From: Pseudomonas putida
GTDB taxonomy: Bacteria; Pseudomonadota; Gammaproteobacteria; Pseudomonadales; Pseudomonadaceae
Direction: 5' to 3'
DNA: 64,000 nt
Assembly: GCF_028682455.1 (NCBI RefSeq)
Contig: NZ_JANHLD010000002.1
Span: forward strand, 310,001 to 374,000
The translations under genes and the position numbers were made by a program. This document shows, one piece after another, positions 1 to 9,500 of this stretch (within the stretch, counting starts at the first letter, position 1; every line of letters starts with the position of its first letter). A model generated the notes under the pieces. That model was not told the DNA's origin. It saw only the letters and a list, made by a program, of their open reading frames with translations, and ran no database searches.

Positions 1-996
1 GGTCACCCAGCGCCCGCCATAGGTGTTGTCGCCATCGTTGACCAGTTGCTCGCCGGCGCCCTCGGCGCACAGGCCAAGGCCTTCGTAGGTCAGCAGTTCG
101 TTCTGGGCGAAGCAGTCGTGCAGTTCGATCACGTCGATGTCGCGGGGGCCGATGCCGGCCTGGTTGTAGGCGATGTCGGCGGCCATGCGGGTCATGTCGA
201 AACCCACCACGCGGATCATGTCGTTGGCGTCATAGGTGCTGGGCAGGTCGGTGGTCAGCGCCTGCCCGGCGATCAGCACGTCGGTGCGCAAGCCGTGCTT
301 CCTGGCGAAGGCTTCGGAGACCACGATGGCGGCCGCTGCGCCGCAGGTGGGCGGGCAGGCCATCAGGCGGGTCAGCACGCCTTCCCAGAGCATCGGCGCG
401 GCCAGCACTTCTTCGGGGCTGACTATGTTGCGAAACACCGCCAGCGGGTTGTTGGCCGCGTGGCGGCTGGCCTTGGCGCGGATCTTGGCGAAGGTCGCCA
501 GCTGGGTGCCGTACTTCTGCATGTGGGCGTGGCCCGCACCGGCGAACTGGCGAATGGCCGTGGGCAGCTCGGGCTTGCCTACCAGTTCGGTGGTGAGCTT
601 GAGGGCACGCTCGGTGGCCGGGGCGCGATCGGTCCAGGCCGATTTCAGCGCGCCCGGGTTCATCTGCTCGAAGCCGAACGCCAGGGCGCAGTCCACCACG
701 CCGCTTTGCACCGCCTGGCGAGCCAGGAACAGGGCGCTGGAACCGGTTGCGCAGTTGTTGTTGACGTTGACCAGGGGGATACCGGTCATGCCCACGCGAT
801 ACAGGGCCTTTTGTCCGCAGGTGGAGTCACCGTAGACATAGCCTGCATAGGCTTGCTGGATGTCCTTGAAGTCCAGGCCGCAATCGGCCAGGGCCAGGCG
901 GATCGCCTGTTCGCCCATCACATCGTAGGCTTCATTGGTGCCAGGCTTCTTGAACGGGATCATGCCCACGCCAGCCACGAATACCTTGCTGCTCAT
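1..996 (-). CDS. SCP-x/lipid-transfer-type thiolase, C-terminus cut by window edge
   Basis: The reading frame runs from an ATG at 996 to the window edge with no stop, so 332 residues are visible and the C-terminus lies outside. It matches the complete thiolase at 9501-10706 along its whole visible length: N-terminal VFVAGVGMIPF, the active-site region VNNNCATGSSALFLAR (nucleophilic Cys) and the HDCFAQNE motif. By family it should cleave a 3-ketoacyl-CoA; this branch often acts on branched or sterol-like acyl chains, but the substrate here is not known. Only a remnant of an acyl-CoA dehydrogenase lies upstream, and a copy of the cluster operator sits at 1188-1210. It is a paralogue of the second thiolase, not an exact repeat. 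Confidence 0.9.
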   Translation of the reverse strand, partial: MSSKVFVAGVGMIPFKKPGTNEAYDVMGEQAIRLALADCGLDFKDIQQAYAGYVYGDSTCGQKALYRVGMTGIPLVNVNNNCATGSSALFLARQAVQSGVVDCALAFGFEQMNPGALKSAWTDRAPATERALKLTTELVGKPELPTAIRQFAGAGHAHMQKYGTQLATFAKIRAKASRHAANNPLAVFRNIVSPEEVLAAPMLWEGVLTRLMACPPTCGAAAAIVVSEAFARKHGLRTDVLIAGQALTTDLPSTYDANDMIRVVGFDMTRMAADIAYNQAGIGPRDIDVIELHDCFAQNELLTYEGLGLCAEGAGEQLVNDGDNTYGGRWVT

Positions 997-1022
997 CGTT
1001 TTTTCCTTTTTGTTTTCGAAGG

Positions 1023-1118
1023 TCAGAACTTGTGCGCGATCTGTTCGCGCATGACTTCACGGGTGCCGCCGTATATGCGGTTGACGCGCATGTCGAGAAA
1101 GACTCGGGCAATCTGCCC
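1023..1118 (-). pseudogene. C-terminal remnant of an acyl-CoA dehydrogenase
   Basis: Reading the minus strand back from the TGA at 1023-1025 gives 31 codons ending in RVNRIYGGTREVMREQIA, the classic acyl-CoA dehydrogenase C-terminus. The intact dehydrogenase at 8333-9472 ends in RVTRIFGGTSEVLREL. Immediately upstream (1119-1121) is an in-frame stop, and the sequence towards 1243 shows no dehydrogenase similarity, so the rest of the gene has been lost. The fragment sits 26 bp before the thiolase start, the same order as the intact dehydrogenase-thiolase pair at 8333-10706. It is too short to fold as a dehydrogenase. Confidence 0.85.
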
Positions 1119-1187
1119 TCAAGCCTCCTCGAACACGGCTGGCCGCCTGGGGCTGAGGATTACGATAGGCGCGGGGCCGTGGCCGAA

Positions 1188-1210
1188 CGCCACCCGGGGC
1201 GGGTGGCGGG
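1188..1210 (-). promoter_or_regulatory. Cluster operator copy 4 (minus strand)
   Basis: On the minus strand this reads CCCGCCAC, CC, GCCCCGGGTGGCG. It matches the copy at 14103-14125 at 19 of 23 positions. The core CGCCACCCG-GGG-CGGGTGGCG is a perfect 9-bp inverted repeat around three bases, so it could also form a hairpin behind the regulator gene, which ends at 1244. It lies 192 bp before the thiolase start, further than the other three copies, with the acyl-CoA dehydrogenase remnant between. Confidence 0.5.
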
Positions 1211-1243
1211 GCAAAGAACGGCGTGTTGGGGAGGGGGTGTCGC

Positions 1244-4060
1244 CTACGCGGGGGGCAGGTCGCTGTCGTGGAATTGCAGGTCACGCATGCGCGCGACGGC
1301 TTCGTCGCGGCTGCTGACCCCAAGCTTGCTGTAGATGTGGCTCAGGTGCCACTTGACCGTTTCGGGCGACAGCCCCAGGGCCCGGGCGATTTTCTTGTTC
1401 GGCAGCGCCTGGGCAAGCAAGCGCAGCACTTCGATCTCGCGCTCGCTCAGCGGCTCGACCGCTGCACTGGGCTTGCTCGGCGTCGTGGCCGCGGGCTTGG
1501 CGGTGGCCACGGCCGGGGCGGTACTCTGCGCGGCTTGCAACCGCTCGACATAGAACGCCAGCAGCGGATCGAGGGTTTCCTGGCTGGCGACGCTGCTGAT
1601 CAGCTCAAGCCCCTTGGGATGGGCGTCCAGCAGGCTGCGCAACAAACCGAAGCGCTGGCCGCGGCGCAACGCCTCGAGGATCTTGTCCCGCGCCAGCACC
1701 CGGTTGCCACGCTCGGCCTCGACCACCGCGCCCAGCACCAGCAAACGCACGGAGCCCAGCTGTCGGCGATGCCGCTCGCAGGTGGCGATCAGTTGATCCA
1801 GCCGGGCCGAGGCACCGTCCAGGTCGCCTTGCGCCAGTTGCCAGCGCACCCGGGAGTTCTCGGTGAGGATGTGGATTTCCTTGAGCGCCGTTTCTCCGGC
1901 ATCGGGGTGGCGGGCGTCGATGGTCTCCAGGCGGGTGAGCTTGGCCCGCGCCGCCGCGGTCTCGCCGAGGATCAGCAGCCAGCGCACCTGCCAGGTCAGG
2001 GAATAGGCTTGCAGGCGGTCCAGGCCCAGTTTGATCGCATATTCGTCCAGGCGCTCGATGAAGGCGAAGGCCTCCTGCTGGTTGCCGGCCAGCCATTGCA
2101 CGTTCGCCAGTACCTGCAGTACCCGCAGCACCGAGTCGGGAATGGAAATCCGTTCGAGGCTGTCGACGCGGCCCGACAGCAGCGTGAATGCCTCGTCCAC
2201 CTGATTGGTTTCGTAGAGCACTTCACCGAGCAGGGCGGCAGACAGGTAGGTGGCATCGGCGCCGGTCTTTGCGCACCGTCGGGACTCATGCAGCACATCG
2301 CGATAAACCCGTTCGGCCTGGGTCATCTGGCCTTCCAGGGCCAGGCTCAAGCCCACCATGCAGCGCCCTTGCAGGCTGCCGGCGGTGGTGCCCAGCAGCG
2401 GCTCGCCGTTGACCAGCAGCACAGGACGGTCCATCTGCACCTGGCGGGCCTTTTCGTAGTCGCCGCGGTGCATGTACAGCCACGACAGGATGTTGGCGCA
2501 TGAGCCGATGGCAACGCCGTCGGTGCCCGGCGGCGGGTTGAGCAGCTGCGGCAGCACGGTCATGGCTGCCTCGGTGTCGTCGCGCTGCAGTGCCAGGGAG
2601 GCGCGCATCACGGCCAGCATGAAGCGCTCGTGCACATGGTGCTCGGGCAAGTCGCGATTCAACTGCTCCAGGCTTTCGGTGCAGCCGGCGAAGTCCCGGG
2701 CGTATAGTTGCATGCGCACCTTGACCAGGCGCAGCTTGACCCGCGACTGCACCTGTTCCACCGGCAACAGGCGCACCAGTTCGATCAGCAGGCGCAGGTC
2801 GCCATGGGCATACAGGGCCGGGGCGTGCTGCTCCACCAGCAAGGCGGCGGCTGCGCAATCGTCGCTCTGGACGGCGTGGTGAACGGCTTCGTCCAGGTGA
2901 TTGTGGTCGCGGAACCAGGTCCAGGCACGCGCGTGCACGGCGTGTTGCTCGGACTCACTGCGTGAGTCGAAGTACTTGAGCAGGGTTTCGCGCAGCAGCG
3001 GGTGCAGGCGATACCAGGTTTCTCGCCCGGCGCTGTCTACCGGGATCAGGAACAGGTTGTCCCGCTCAAGGCGCGCCAGCAACGCAGAGGCTTCTCCAAC
3101 GGCGTCGGGGTTGCCGCTCAAGGCGGCGCACAATGAGGCGCAAAAGCGGTTGCACACGGCCATGAGCAACATCAGGTCAAGGTCGGTGGGCGACAGGTGG
3201 GATAGCACCTCGACTTCGAAAAACTGCGCAAACGCCTGGTTGTCCCGCACCTGGGGTTGCACCGGCAGGCTCGCCGCCGCCGATGCCGGACGGTGCTTCT
3301 TGCGGCTCACGGCCAACAGTTGCAACCCGGCCGCCCAGCCATCGGTAAGTTCGTGCATCTGCCTGGCGTCGCGGGCATCGATCTGGCCCAGTTGCGCCTT
3401 GAGAAACCGTTCGGACTCGGCCGGGGTGAAGCGCAGGTCGCGCAGGTTCAACTCCTGGACCAGGTCCTGACTGCGCAGGCGCGCCAGCGACAGCGGCACG
3501 GTGCTGCGCGATACCAGCGCCAGGTGCAGGTTGACGGGGGCGTAATCGATCAACCATTGCAGGGCCTGGTGAATGCTCACGTCGGTCAGGTGGTGCAGGT
3601 CGTCGAGCACCAGCACCAGCTCGCCGGAACGTCGGGCGATGCTGCGCACCAGGGTGATGACCGTACGTTCCACCGCCTCGCCGTCGATACCGCGACCTTC
3701 GAGTTGAGTGGCCTCGCGTATCAGGTCAGGGTCTATCTGGCCCAGGCTTGCCAGTAGGTAGTCGAGAAAGCGCGTCAGTTCGTTGTCGTCGGCAGACAGC
3801 GTCAACCAGGCCACGTCATAGCCAAGGGGCAACAGGCCCTGGCGCCAGGCGATCAAGGTCGAGGTCTTGCCGCAACCGGCCGGGCCCTGGAGCACAATGC
3901 AACGTTGGCGACGCGCCTTGAGCATCTGCTCTTGCAGGCGCTCGCGGGAGATCAGCCGGCCGCTGCTACGGGGAGGTATCAGCTTTGTGCTGACGATGGG
4001 CGACTGTGATCGGTCAAAGGCCTGGCTATCGGCTGCAGTGGACTTGCGGTTGTTGTCCAT
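1244..4060 (-). CDS. LAL/MalT-type LuxR-family transcriptional regulator
   Basis: Predicted 938-aa signal-transduction ATPase of the MalT/LAL class, likely the ligand-responsive regulator of the surrounding catabolic genes. A Walker A motif GPAGCGKTS lies near residues 59-67 and a Walker [12 protein letters not shown] near 140. A long helical, TPR-like middle region follows, then a LuxR-type helix-turn-helix at the C-terminus ([14 protein letters not shown], then [18 protein letters not shown]). The length is typical of MalT-type proteins (about 900). I chose the ATG at 4060; a TTG eight codons upstream is in frame. It is divergent from the hydratase gene, with operator copy 1 in the gap. Which effector it senses cannot be read from the sequence. 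Confidence 0.9.
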   Translation of the reverse strand: MDNNRKSTAADSQAFDRSQSPIVSTKLIPPRSSGRLISRERLQEQMLKARRQRCIVLQGPAGCGKTSTLIAWRQGLLPLGYDVAWLTLSADDNELTRFLDYLLASLGQIDPDLIREATQLEGRGIDGEAVERTVITLVRSIARRSGELVLVLDDLHHLTDVSIHQALQWLIDYAPVNLHLALVSRSTVPLSLARLRSQDLVQELNLRDLRFTPAESERFLKAQLGQIDARDARQMHELTDGWAAGLQLLAVSRKKHRPASAAASLPVQPQVRDNQAFAQFFEVEVLSHLSPTDLDLMLLMAVCNRFCASLCAALSGNPDAVGEASALLARLERDNLFLIPVDSAGRETWYRLHPLLRETLLKYFDSRSESEQHAVHARAWTWFRDHNHLDEAVHHAVQSDDCAAAALLVEQHAPALYAHGDLRLLIELVRLLPVEQVQSRVKLRLVKVRMQLYARDFAGCTESLEQLNRDLPEHHVHERFMLAVMRASLALQRDDTEAAMTVLPQLLNPPPGTDGVAIGSCANILSWLYMHRGDYEKARQVQMDRPVLLVNGEPLLGTTAGSLQGRCMVGLSLALEGQMTQAERVYRDVLHESRRCAKTGADATYLSAALLGEVLYETNQVDEAFTLLSGRVDSLERISIPDSVLRVLQVLANVQWLAGNQQEAFAFIERLDEYAIKLGLDRLQAYSLTWQVRWLLILGETAAARAKLTRLETIDARHPDAGETALKEIHILTENSRVRWQLAQGDLDGASARLDQLIATCERHRRQLGSVRLLVLGAVVEAERGNRVLARDKILEALRRGQRFGLLRSLLDAHPKGLELISSVASQETLDPLLAFYVERLQAAQSTAPAVATAKPAATTPSKPSAAVEPLSEREIEVLRLLAQALPNKKIARALGLSPETVKWHLSHIYSKLGVSSRDEAVARMRDLQFHDSDLPPA

Positions 4061-4146
4061 GGGCTCCCGCTCATTTTTTTTCAAGCATGCACTGAATCTA
4101 TCTCAATGTAACCCGGCGCTTGAAGCCCGGTGGCCGGAGGAGTGTG

Positions 4147-4169
4147 CCCACCACACGATTCGGGTGGCG
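4147..4169 (+). promoter_or_regulatory. Cluster operator copy 1
   Basis: The site reads CCCACCAC, AC, GATTCGGGTGGCG and agrees with the copy at 14103-14125 at 20 of 23 positions. Its outer parts form an imperfect dyad, CCACC with GGTGG, as expected for a dimeric regulator site. It lies in the divergent gap between the LuxR regulator and the enoyl-CoA hydratase and ends 67 bp before the hydratase ATG. It is probably bound by the adjacent regulator; that link is inference. Confidence 0.6.
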
Positions 4170-4236
4170 AAGGCGGGGGCCGGTATTGATCTACTGCGAA
4201 CAACAAAACCATTTCCCGCAGCGCAGGAACTCGCTC

Positions 4237-5040
4237 ATGGCCATACAGTTCAAGATCAACGAGCACGTGGCGGTCATCACGCTCGATGGGCAATCAGCCG
4301 ACAACACCCTGAGCGTCAGCGACCTGATGCACCTGCGCAAGGTCCTCGGCACCTGCCAGGACGATGAGCAGGTGCGGGTGATCGTGCTCACAGGTGGCAC
4401 TGACCGGGCCTTTTGCTGCGGTGTCACCCCGAGAGAGCCATTGCGCGCACTGCCAGGAGTCGTCGCGGGGGCGCTCAAAAGTCGTGACATCGAAGCCGAG
4501 GAGGGCGGCCACGCTCGGCTGCTGGACCTGAGCGACCTGGAGATCTGGAAACCGCTGATCGCGTCGATCAATGGCGCCTGCCTGGGCGGCGGGCTGGAGC
4601 TTGCCCTGCAGTGCGACCTGCGCATCGGCGCCGCCCACGCAAGCTTTGGTTTGCCAGAAGTGCGCGAGGCAAGCATCGCCCCCGCCGGTGGCGTGCAGTA
4701 CCTGCTGCGCGCGGTGCCTGCCGCCCATGCCATGAAAATCGCCCTGAGCGGTGAGCCGGTCAACGCCCAGGAAGCTTTGCGCATCGGCCTGATCAGCGAT
4801 CTGGTCGCGCGCGAGCAACTCTTGCCGATGTGCCTGGACCTTGCCGAACGCATCGCCGCCAACGGCCCGCTGGCGGTGCAGTCGGTCAAGCGCCTGGCGC
4901 TGCACAGCGCGCACCTGAACCCTCGGGACTTTGCCGCCCAGGCCCACTTGCACTGGGGCCTGCTGCGCGATAGCCAGGACCAGGCCGAAAGCCGCCGGGC
5001 AAAGGCCGAGAAGCGTGCACCGCACTACACCGGGAGCTGA
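4237..5040 (+). CDS. Enoyl-CoA hydratase/isomerase (crotonase) family
   Basis: A 267-aa crotonase-fold protein, predicted to hydrate (or isomerise or cleave) an enoyl-CoA in the cytoplasm. The central oxyanion/acid-base stretch GACLGGGLELALQCDLRIG, followed by FGLPEVREASIAPAGG, is well conserved, and the length is normal for the family. I chose the ATG at 4237 (MAIQFKINEH) because family homology begins there; the frame stays open upstream without similarity. It is the first gene of a run with the two CoA ligases (59-bp gap), behind operator copy 1. Hydratase activity is most likely for beta-oxidation, but isomerase or lyase roles exist in this family. Confidence 0.88.
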   Translation: MAIQFKINEHVAVITLDGQSADNTLSVSDLMHLRKVLGTCQDDEQVRVIVLTGGTDRAFCCGVTPREPLRALPGVVAGALKSRDIEAEEGGHARLLDLSDLEIWKPLIASINGACLGGGLELALQCDLRIGAAHASFGLPEVREASIAPAGGVQYLLRAVPAAHAMKIALSGEPVNAQEALRIGLISDLVAREQLLPMCLDLAERIAANGPLAVQSVKRLALHSAHLNPRDFAAQAHLHWGLLRDSQDQAESRRAKAEKRAPHYTGS

Positions 5041-5099
5041 CCGGCCCCCGCGTTACCCCCTCGTTCAAGCCTGACAACAATAATTCACAGGAGAGTTCC

Positions 5100-6656
5100 A
5101 TGTACCTCACCCAAGGGCTGCACCGCATGCTGCAGCAAAATCCCGATGCCCTGGCCATGGCGTTTCGCGACCGCCGCCACACCTACCGACAACTGGCCGA
5201 GCGGGTGGCACGCCTGGCGGGCGCCTTGCAGCAACTGGGCATGCACAGCGGCGATCGCATCGGCATGCTGAGCCTGAACAGCGACCGTTTTCTGGAGTAC
5301 TACCTGGCCACCTGGTGGGGCGGCGGCGTGGTCAACCCGGTGAACATCCGCTGGAGCGTGGCCGAGATCGTCTATTCGCTGGACGACTGCGACACCCGCA
5401 TCCTGCTGATCGACGACACCTTTGTGCCCATGGCCCAGGCCATTGCCAGCAGCGCCAGGGTACGTCCGCTGCTGATCCATGTCGGCGATGGGCCGGCTCC
5501 GGAAGGGATGCTCGGCTACGAGCAACTGATCGAAACGGCCGTGGCGGTGGGCGACGCCTCGCGTGGCGGCGACGACCTGGCCTGCATCCTCTACACCGGC
5601 GGCACCACGGGCCGGCCCAAGGGGGTGATGCTGTCGCACATGAACCTGTGGAGCGCAGCGGTTGCCCGCTGCGCCGATGTGCCGGTGCTGGACGATGCGC
5701 GGAGCCTGCATATTGCACCGATGTTCCACCTGGCGGCGCTGTCGCGGGTGATCCTGGTCTCGCTGCTCGGCCTGCCGAGCTTTTTCGTGCCTGCCTTCGA
5801 TGCCGTGGATGTGATGCGCACCATCGCCCGCGAGCGCATCACCGACATCCTCATCGTACCAACCATGCTGCAAGCCCTGATCATGCACCCCGAGTTCCCC
5901 CGGCACGACCTGAGCTGCCTGCGCGACCTGACCTACGGTGCATCGCCGATCGCCGTGCCGTTGCTGGAACTTGCCCTCAAGGCCTTGCCGCAGGTCCGGT
6001 TCACCCAGGGCTACGGCATGACCGAGGCCGCGCCGCCGATCACTGCCAATGGCCCGCACAACCACGGCGCCGAAGGCATCGCCAACGGCCGCCTGCGCTC
6101 GGCCGGACGGCCTGGGCTGGGGGTGACCGTGCGCATTGTCGACGAACACGACAACGAAGTGCCCTGCGGCACAGTGGGCGAGGTGGTGGTGCGCGGGCCG
6201 AACATCATGCTCGGCTACTGGAACAAGCCAGAAGAAACCGCGCAGGCGTTGCGTGGCGGCTGGATGCACACCGGCGACGGCGCCTACATGGACAAGGACG
6301 GCTATATCTACATCGTCGACCGCTTCAAGGACATGATTGTCAGCGGTGGCGAGAACGTCTATTCCGGCGAAGTGGAAAGCGCCATCGCCAGCCATCCGGC
6401 CGTGGCCGCGTGCGCAGTGATCGGCATCCCCTGTGCCCAGTGGGGCGAGGCGGTGCATGCGGTGATCGTGCTCAAGACCGACGCCTTGGCTCGAGAGGCC
6501 GACATCATCGAGCACTGCCGACGCCAGATCGCCAGCTACAAGGCCCCGAAAACCGTCGAGTTTCGTGCCGGCCTGCCGTTGTCCGGCGCCGGCAAAGTGC
6601 TCAAGCGCGAGCTGCGCGAGCCGTTCTGGGGCGGCAAGGACCGCGGGGTGAGCTGA
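5100..6656 (+). CDS. Acyl-CoA synthetase (class I adenylate-forming), copy 1
   Basis: A 518-aa AMP-forming ligase expected to activate a carboxylic acid to its CoA thioester in two steps (acyl-AMP, then CoA). Visible motifs are the P-loop YTGGTTGRPKGVM near residue 165, GYGMTEA near 305, the TGDGAYMD region, the hinge DRFKDMIVSGGENVYS, and a C-terminal lysine in GAGKVLKREL. A good ribosome site (AGGAGAG) precedes the ATG. The next gene starts 4 bp after its stop and encodes a close paralogue. Substrate type (medium, long, branched or aromatic acid) cannot be fixed from these motifs; the context favours a lipophilic acid. Confidence 0.93.
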   Translation: MYLTQGLHRMLQQNPDALAMAFRDRRHTYRQLAERVARLAGALQQLGMHSGDRIGMLSLNSDRFLEYYLATWWGGGVVNPVNIRWSVAEIVYSLDDCDTRILLIDDTFVPMAQAIASSARVRPLLIHVGDGPAPEGMLGYEQLIETAVAVGDASRGGDDLACILYTGGTTGRPKGVMLSHMNLWSAAVARCADVPVLDDARSLHIAPMFHLAALSRVILVSLLGLPSFFVPAFDAVDVMRTIARERITDILIVPTMLQALIMHPEFPRHDLSCLRDLTYGASPIAVPLLELALKALPQVRFTQGYGMTEAAPPITANGPHNHGAEGIANGRLRSAGRPGLGVTVRIVDEHDNEVPCGTVGEVVVRGPNIMLGYWNKPEETAQALRGGWMHTGDGAYMDKDGYIYIVDRFKDMIVSGGENVYSGEVESAIASHPAVAACAVIGIPCAQWGEAVHAVIVLKTDALAREADIIEHCRRQIASYKAPKTVEFRAGLPLSGAGKVLKRELREPFWGGKDRGVS

Positions 6657-6660
6657 CGCC

Positions 6661-8217
6661 ATGTACATGACCCAATGCCTGCACCGTACCGTGCAACAGA
6701 ACCCCGAACACCTGGCCACCTGTTTCGGCGAGCGGCGCCAGACCTACCGCCAGTTCGTCGAGCGTGTCGCCCGCCTTGCCGGTGCCCTGCAACGCCTGGG
6801 GATGGCCCCGGGCGACCGGGTCGGCATGCTGGCGCACAACAGCGACCGCTACCTGGAATACCTGTTTGCCGTCTGGTGGGGCGGCGGGGTGCTCAACCCG
6901 GTGAACAGCCGCTGGAGCGTGCCCGAGGTCGTCTACTCCCTGGACGACTGCAACACCGGCATCCTGATCGTCGATGAACACTTTGCCGGCCTCGCCGAGG
7001 GTATCCGCGCCCTGGTGCGCATGCCGACGCAGTTCATCTACGCCGGCGACGGCGAGGTGCCGGCGGGGATGCATGGCTTCGAACAGCTGATTGCCGACAC
7101 GCCGGCGGTGCAGGATGCCGGGCGCAGTGGCGACGACCTGGCCTGCATCATGTACACCGGTGGCACCACCGGCTTTCCCAAGGGGGTGATGCAGTCGCAC
7201 CAGAACCTGTGGTCGGCCTGCATGCCGCGCATGGTGGACATGCCGCCGATTGCCGGCGGCCGGCTGTTGCATGTCGCGCCGCTGTTCCACGTGGCCGGCA
7301 TGGCGCGGGCATTGATCCAGTTCATGGCCGGTGAAAGCCATGTGCTGGTGGCAAGCTTCGATGCCGCGCACACCTTGCAGGTGATCGAGCGCGAGCGGGT
7401 CACAGAGACGTTGCTGGTGCCGAGCATGATCCTCGCGTTGCTGGCCCATCCCGACCTCGACCGGCGCGACCTCAGTACCCTCAAGCGCCTGACCTATGGC
7501 GCCTCCCCGAGTGCCGGCGAGATGGTCGAGCAGCTGCTGGCGCGGCTGCCGGACATCGAGCTTTCCCACTCCTACGGCCTCACCGAGGCATGCCCGGTGG
7601 TGTCGAGCAACCTGCCGTGCAACCACACCCCCCAGGCACGGGCCAGCGGGCTGTCGCGTTCGGTCGGGCGCGGCGGGCTGGGCGTGCAGGTGAAGATTGT
7701 CGACCCGGACGGCGTGGAGGTCCCGCGTGGCACCGTGGGCGAGATCATCGTACGCGGGCCGAACATCATGCGGGGCTACTGGAACAAGCCCGAAGAAACC
7801 GCCAGGGCCTTGCGCGATGGCTGGTTGTACACCGGCGACGGCGCCTACATGGATGAGCAGGGCTACCTGTTCATCGTCGACCGGCTCAAGGACATGATCG
7901 TCAGTGGCGGCGAGAACATCTATTCGGCCGAAGTCGAGAACGTCCTGGCCAGGCACCCGGCGGTGGCCCAGTGCGCGGTGATCGGTGTTCCCCATGCGCA
8001 GTGGGGCGAGGCGGTGCATGCGGTGGTGGTCTGCCACCCCGGCGCCCAGGTGGACGCGGCGCAACTGCGTGAGCATTGCCGCCAGTTCATCGCCGGCTAC
8101 AAGTGCCCGAAGTCGGTTGAATTTCGCCAGCAACTACCGCTCTCGGCCGCCGGGAAAGTGCTCAAGCGAGTGTTGCGCGAGCCATTTGCGGCTGGCCATC
8201 CAACGCCTGCGAACTGA
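6661..8217 (+). CDS. Acyl-CoA synthetase (class I adenylate-forming), copy 2
   Basis: Also 518 aa and colinear with the preceding gene, starting MYMTQCLHR against MYLTQGLHR; by eye about two thirds of residues are identical. It keeps the P-loop YTGGTTGFPKGVM, TGDGAYMD, DRLKDMIVSGGENIYS and the terminal SAAGKVLKRVL lysine motif, so both copies look active. The pair is a tandem duplication within one transcription unit. Divergence lies largely in the central substrate-binding part, for example SYGLTEACPVVSSN against GYGMTEAAPPITAN. This suggests different acyl substrates, such as the original acid and a shortened intermediate; that role split is inference. Confidence 0.93.
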   Translation: MYMTQCLHRTVQQNPEHLATCFGERRQTYRQFVERVARLAGALQRLGMAPGDRVGMLAHNSDRYLEYLFAVWWGGGVLNPVNSRWSVPEVVYSLDDCNTGILIVDEHFAGLAEGIRALVRMPTQFIYAGDGEVPAGMHGFEQLIADTPAVQDAGRSGDDLACIMYTGGTTGFPKGVMQSHQNLWSACMPRMVDMPPIAGGRLLHVAPLFHVAGMARALIQFMAGESHVLVASFDAAHTLQVIERERVTETLLVPSMILALLAHPDLDRRDLSTLKRLTYGASPSAGEMVEQLLARLPDIELSHSYGLTEACPVVSSNLPCNHTPQARASGLSRSVGRGGLGVQVKIVDPDGVEVPRGTVGEIIVRGPNIMRGYWNKPEETARALRDGWLYTGDGAYMDEQGYLFIVDRLKDMIVSGGENIYSAEVENVLARHPAVAQCAVIGVPHAQWGEAVHAVVVCHPGAQVDAAQLREHCRQFIAGYKCPKSVEFRQQLPLSAAGKVLKRVLREPFAAGHPTPAN

Positions 8218-8234
8218 CCCAAACACCGGCCATT

Positions 8235-8257
8235 CACGCTACCCGATCCGGGTGGCT
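8235..8257 (+). promoter_or_regulatory. Cluster operator copy 2 (left half degenerate)
   Basis: The right half, CCGATCCGGGTGGC, matches the other copies exactly through GATCCGGGTGGC. The left half (CACGCTAC) is weaker than the CCCACCAC of copies 1 and 3. A further CCACCC at 8265-8270 forms an inverted repeat with GGGTGG at 8250-8255, so the dyad may be completed downstream instead. It ends 75 bp before the dehydrogenase ATG at 8333 and so begins a new transcription unit after the CoA ligases. Confidence 0.5.
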
Positions 8258-8332
8258 TAAACCCCCACCCTGCTCACTACATTAGGGCTACGAAGCCGGC
8301 GTACCTGGCCGGGCAGCCCACTGGAGATCCCG

Positions 8333-9472
8333 ATGCACATCAACCGTACCGTCTACCGCGAAGACCATGAAATGCTGCGTGAAACCGCACGGCGTTTCTT
8401 CGAGCGTGAATGCCTGCCCAAGCAGGCGCAGTGGGACAAAGCCGGGCAGGTCGACCGTGAAACCTGGCTCCAGGCCGGACGCCACAACCTGCTGTGTCTC
8501 ACCGTGCCGACCGAATACGGTGGCGGTGGCGGCGACTTCGGTCATTCGGCGGTGCTGATCGAAGAACTCTACCGCGCTGGTGTCTCGGGCTGGAGCCTGG
8601 GGGTGCATTCGGACATCGTCGCGCCCTATATCGTGCGCCTGGGTACCGAAGCGCAAAAGCAGAAATGGCTGCCGAAAATCTGCACCGGCGAAACCGTGCT
8701 GGCGGTGGCCATGACCGAACCAGGCACCGGTTCCGACCTCAAGGCCATCCGCACCACCGCCGTGCGTGACGGCGACGAGTGGGTGATCAACGGCAGCAAG
8801 ACGTTCATCAGCAACGGCCTGTCTTGCGACATGGTCGTGGTGGTGTGCAAGACCGACCCCACCGCCGGCGCCAAGGGTTGCAGCCTGATTGTGGTCGAGT
8901 GCGACCGGCCGGGCTTTCGTCGCGGCCGCAAGCTGGAAAAGGTCGGCCAGGCGGCCGCCGACACCGCCGAGATGTTCTTCGACGAGGTCCGGGTACCGGT
9001 AGGCAACCTGCTGGGCGAAGAGAACAGGGGCTTCATGCACTTGATGGAAGAGCTGCCCCAGGAGCGCCTGGTGATTGCCCTGTACAGCGCCGCCAAGCTT
9101 GAACGCCTGCTCGAGCAGACCCTCGAGTATGTGAAGGACCGCAAGGCTTTCGACCAGACCGTCTGGGACTTCCAGAACACCAAGTTCAAGCTCGCCGACA
9201 TCAAGGCCCAGGCCACCGCGGTGCGCCTGACCATCGACTACTACATCAGCGAACACATGCGTCGGCGCCTGACGGTGCAGGAGTCGGCCATCGCCAAGCT
9301 GCTGGCCACCGAAACCCTGTGGAAGTGCCTGGACGACATGGTCCAGCTGCATGGCGGCTACGGCTACATGCTCGAGTATCCGATTGCCCGGGCGTTCGTC
9401 GATATGCGCGTGACACGTATCTTCGGTGGAACCAGTGAAGTGCTGCGTGAACTGATCGCACGCCAGCTTTGA
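8333..9472 (+). CDS. Acyl-CoA dehydrogenase
   Basis: A 379-aa FAD-dependent acyl-CoA dehydrogenase that should introduce the alpha-beta double bond of an acyl-CoA and pass electrons to ETF. The middle-domain signature VLAVAMTEPGTGSDLKAIRT and the C-terminal LHGGYGYMLEYPIARAFVD, then TRIFGGTSEVLREL, are intact. Length is normal for the family. It sits 28 bp before the thiolase and behind operator copy 2. The same dehydrogenase-thiolase order recurs, in broken form, at 1-1118. It differs from the two adjacent dehydrogenases at 16724-19045, which look like a separate pair. Confidence 0.93.
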   Translation: MHINRTVYREDHEMLRETARRFFERECLPKQAQWDKAGQVDRETWLQAGRHNLLCLTVPTEYGGGGGDFGHSAVLIEELYRAGVSGWSLGVHSDIVAPYIVRLGTEAQKQKWLPKICTGETVLAVAMTEPGTGSDLKAIRTTAVRDGDEWVINGSKTFISNGLSCDMVVVVCKTDPTAGAKGCSLIVVECDRPGFRRGRKLEKVGQAAADTAEMFFDEVRVPVGNLLGEENRGFMHLMEELPQERLVIALYSAAKLERLLEQTLEYVKDRKAFDQTVWDFQNTKFKLADIKAQATAVRLTIDYYISEHMRRRLTVQESAIAKLLATETLWKCLDDMVQLHGGYGYMLEYPIARAFVDMRVTRIFGGTSEVLRELIARQL

Positions 9473-9500
9473 TCCCTTTTTCTTGTTATCAGGTGAGCCC

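Noticed and set aside
1057..1323. 88-codon minus-strand frame next to the regulator end
   Set aside because: It overlaps the 3' end of the LuxR gene in another frame and the dehydrogenase remnant; the remnant frame is the one with homology.
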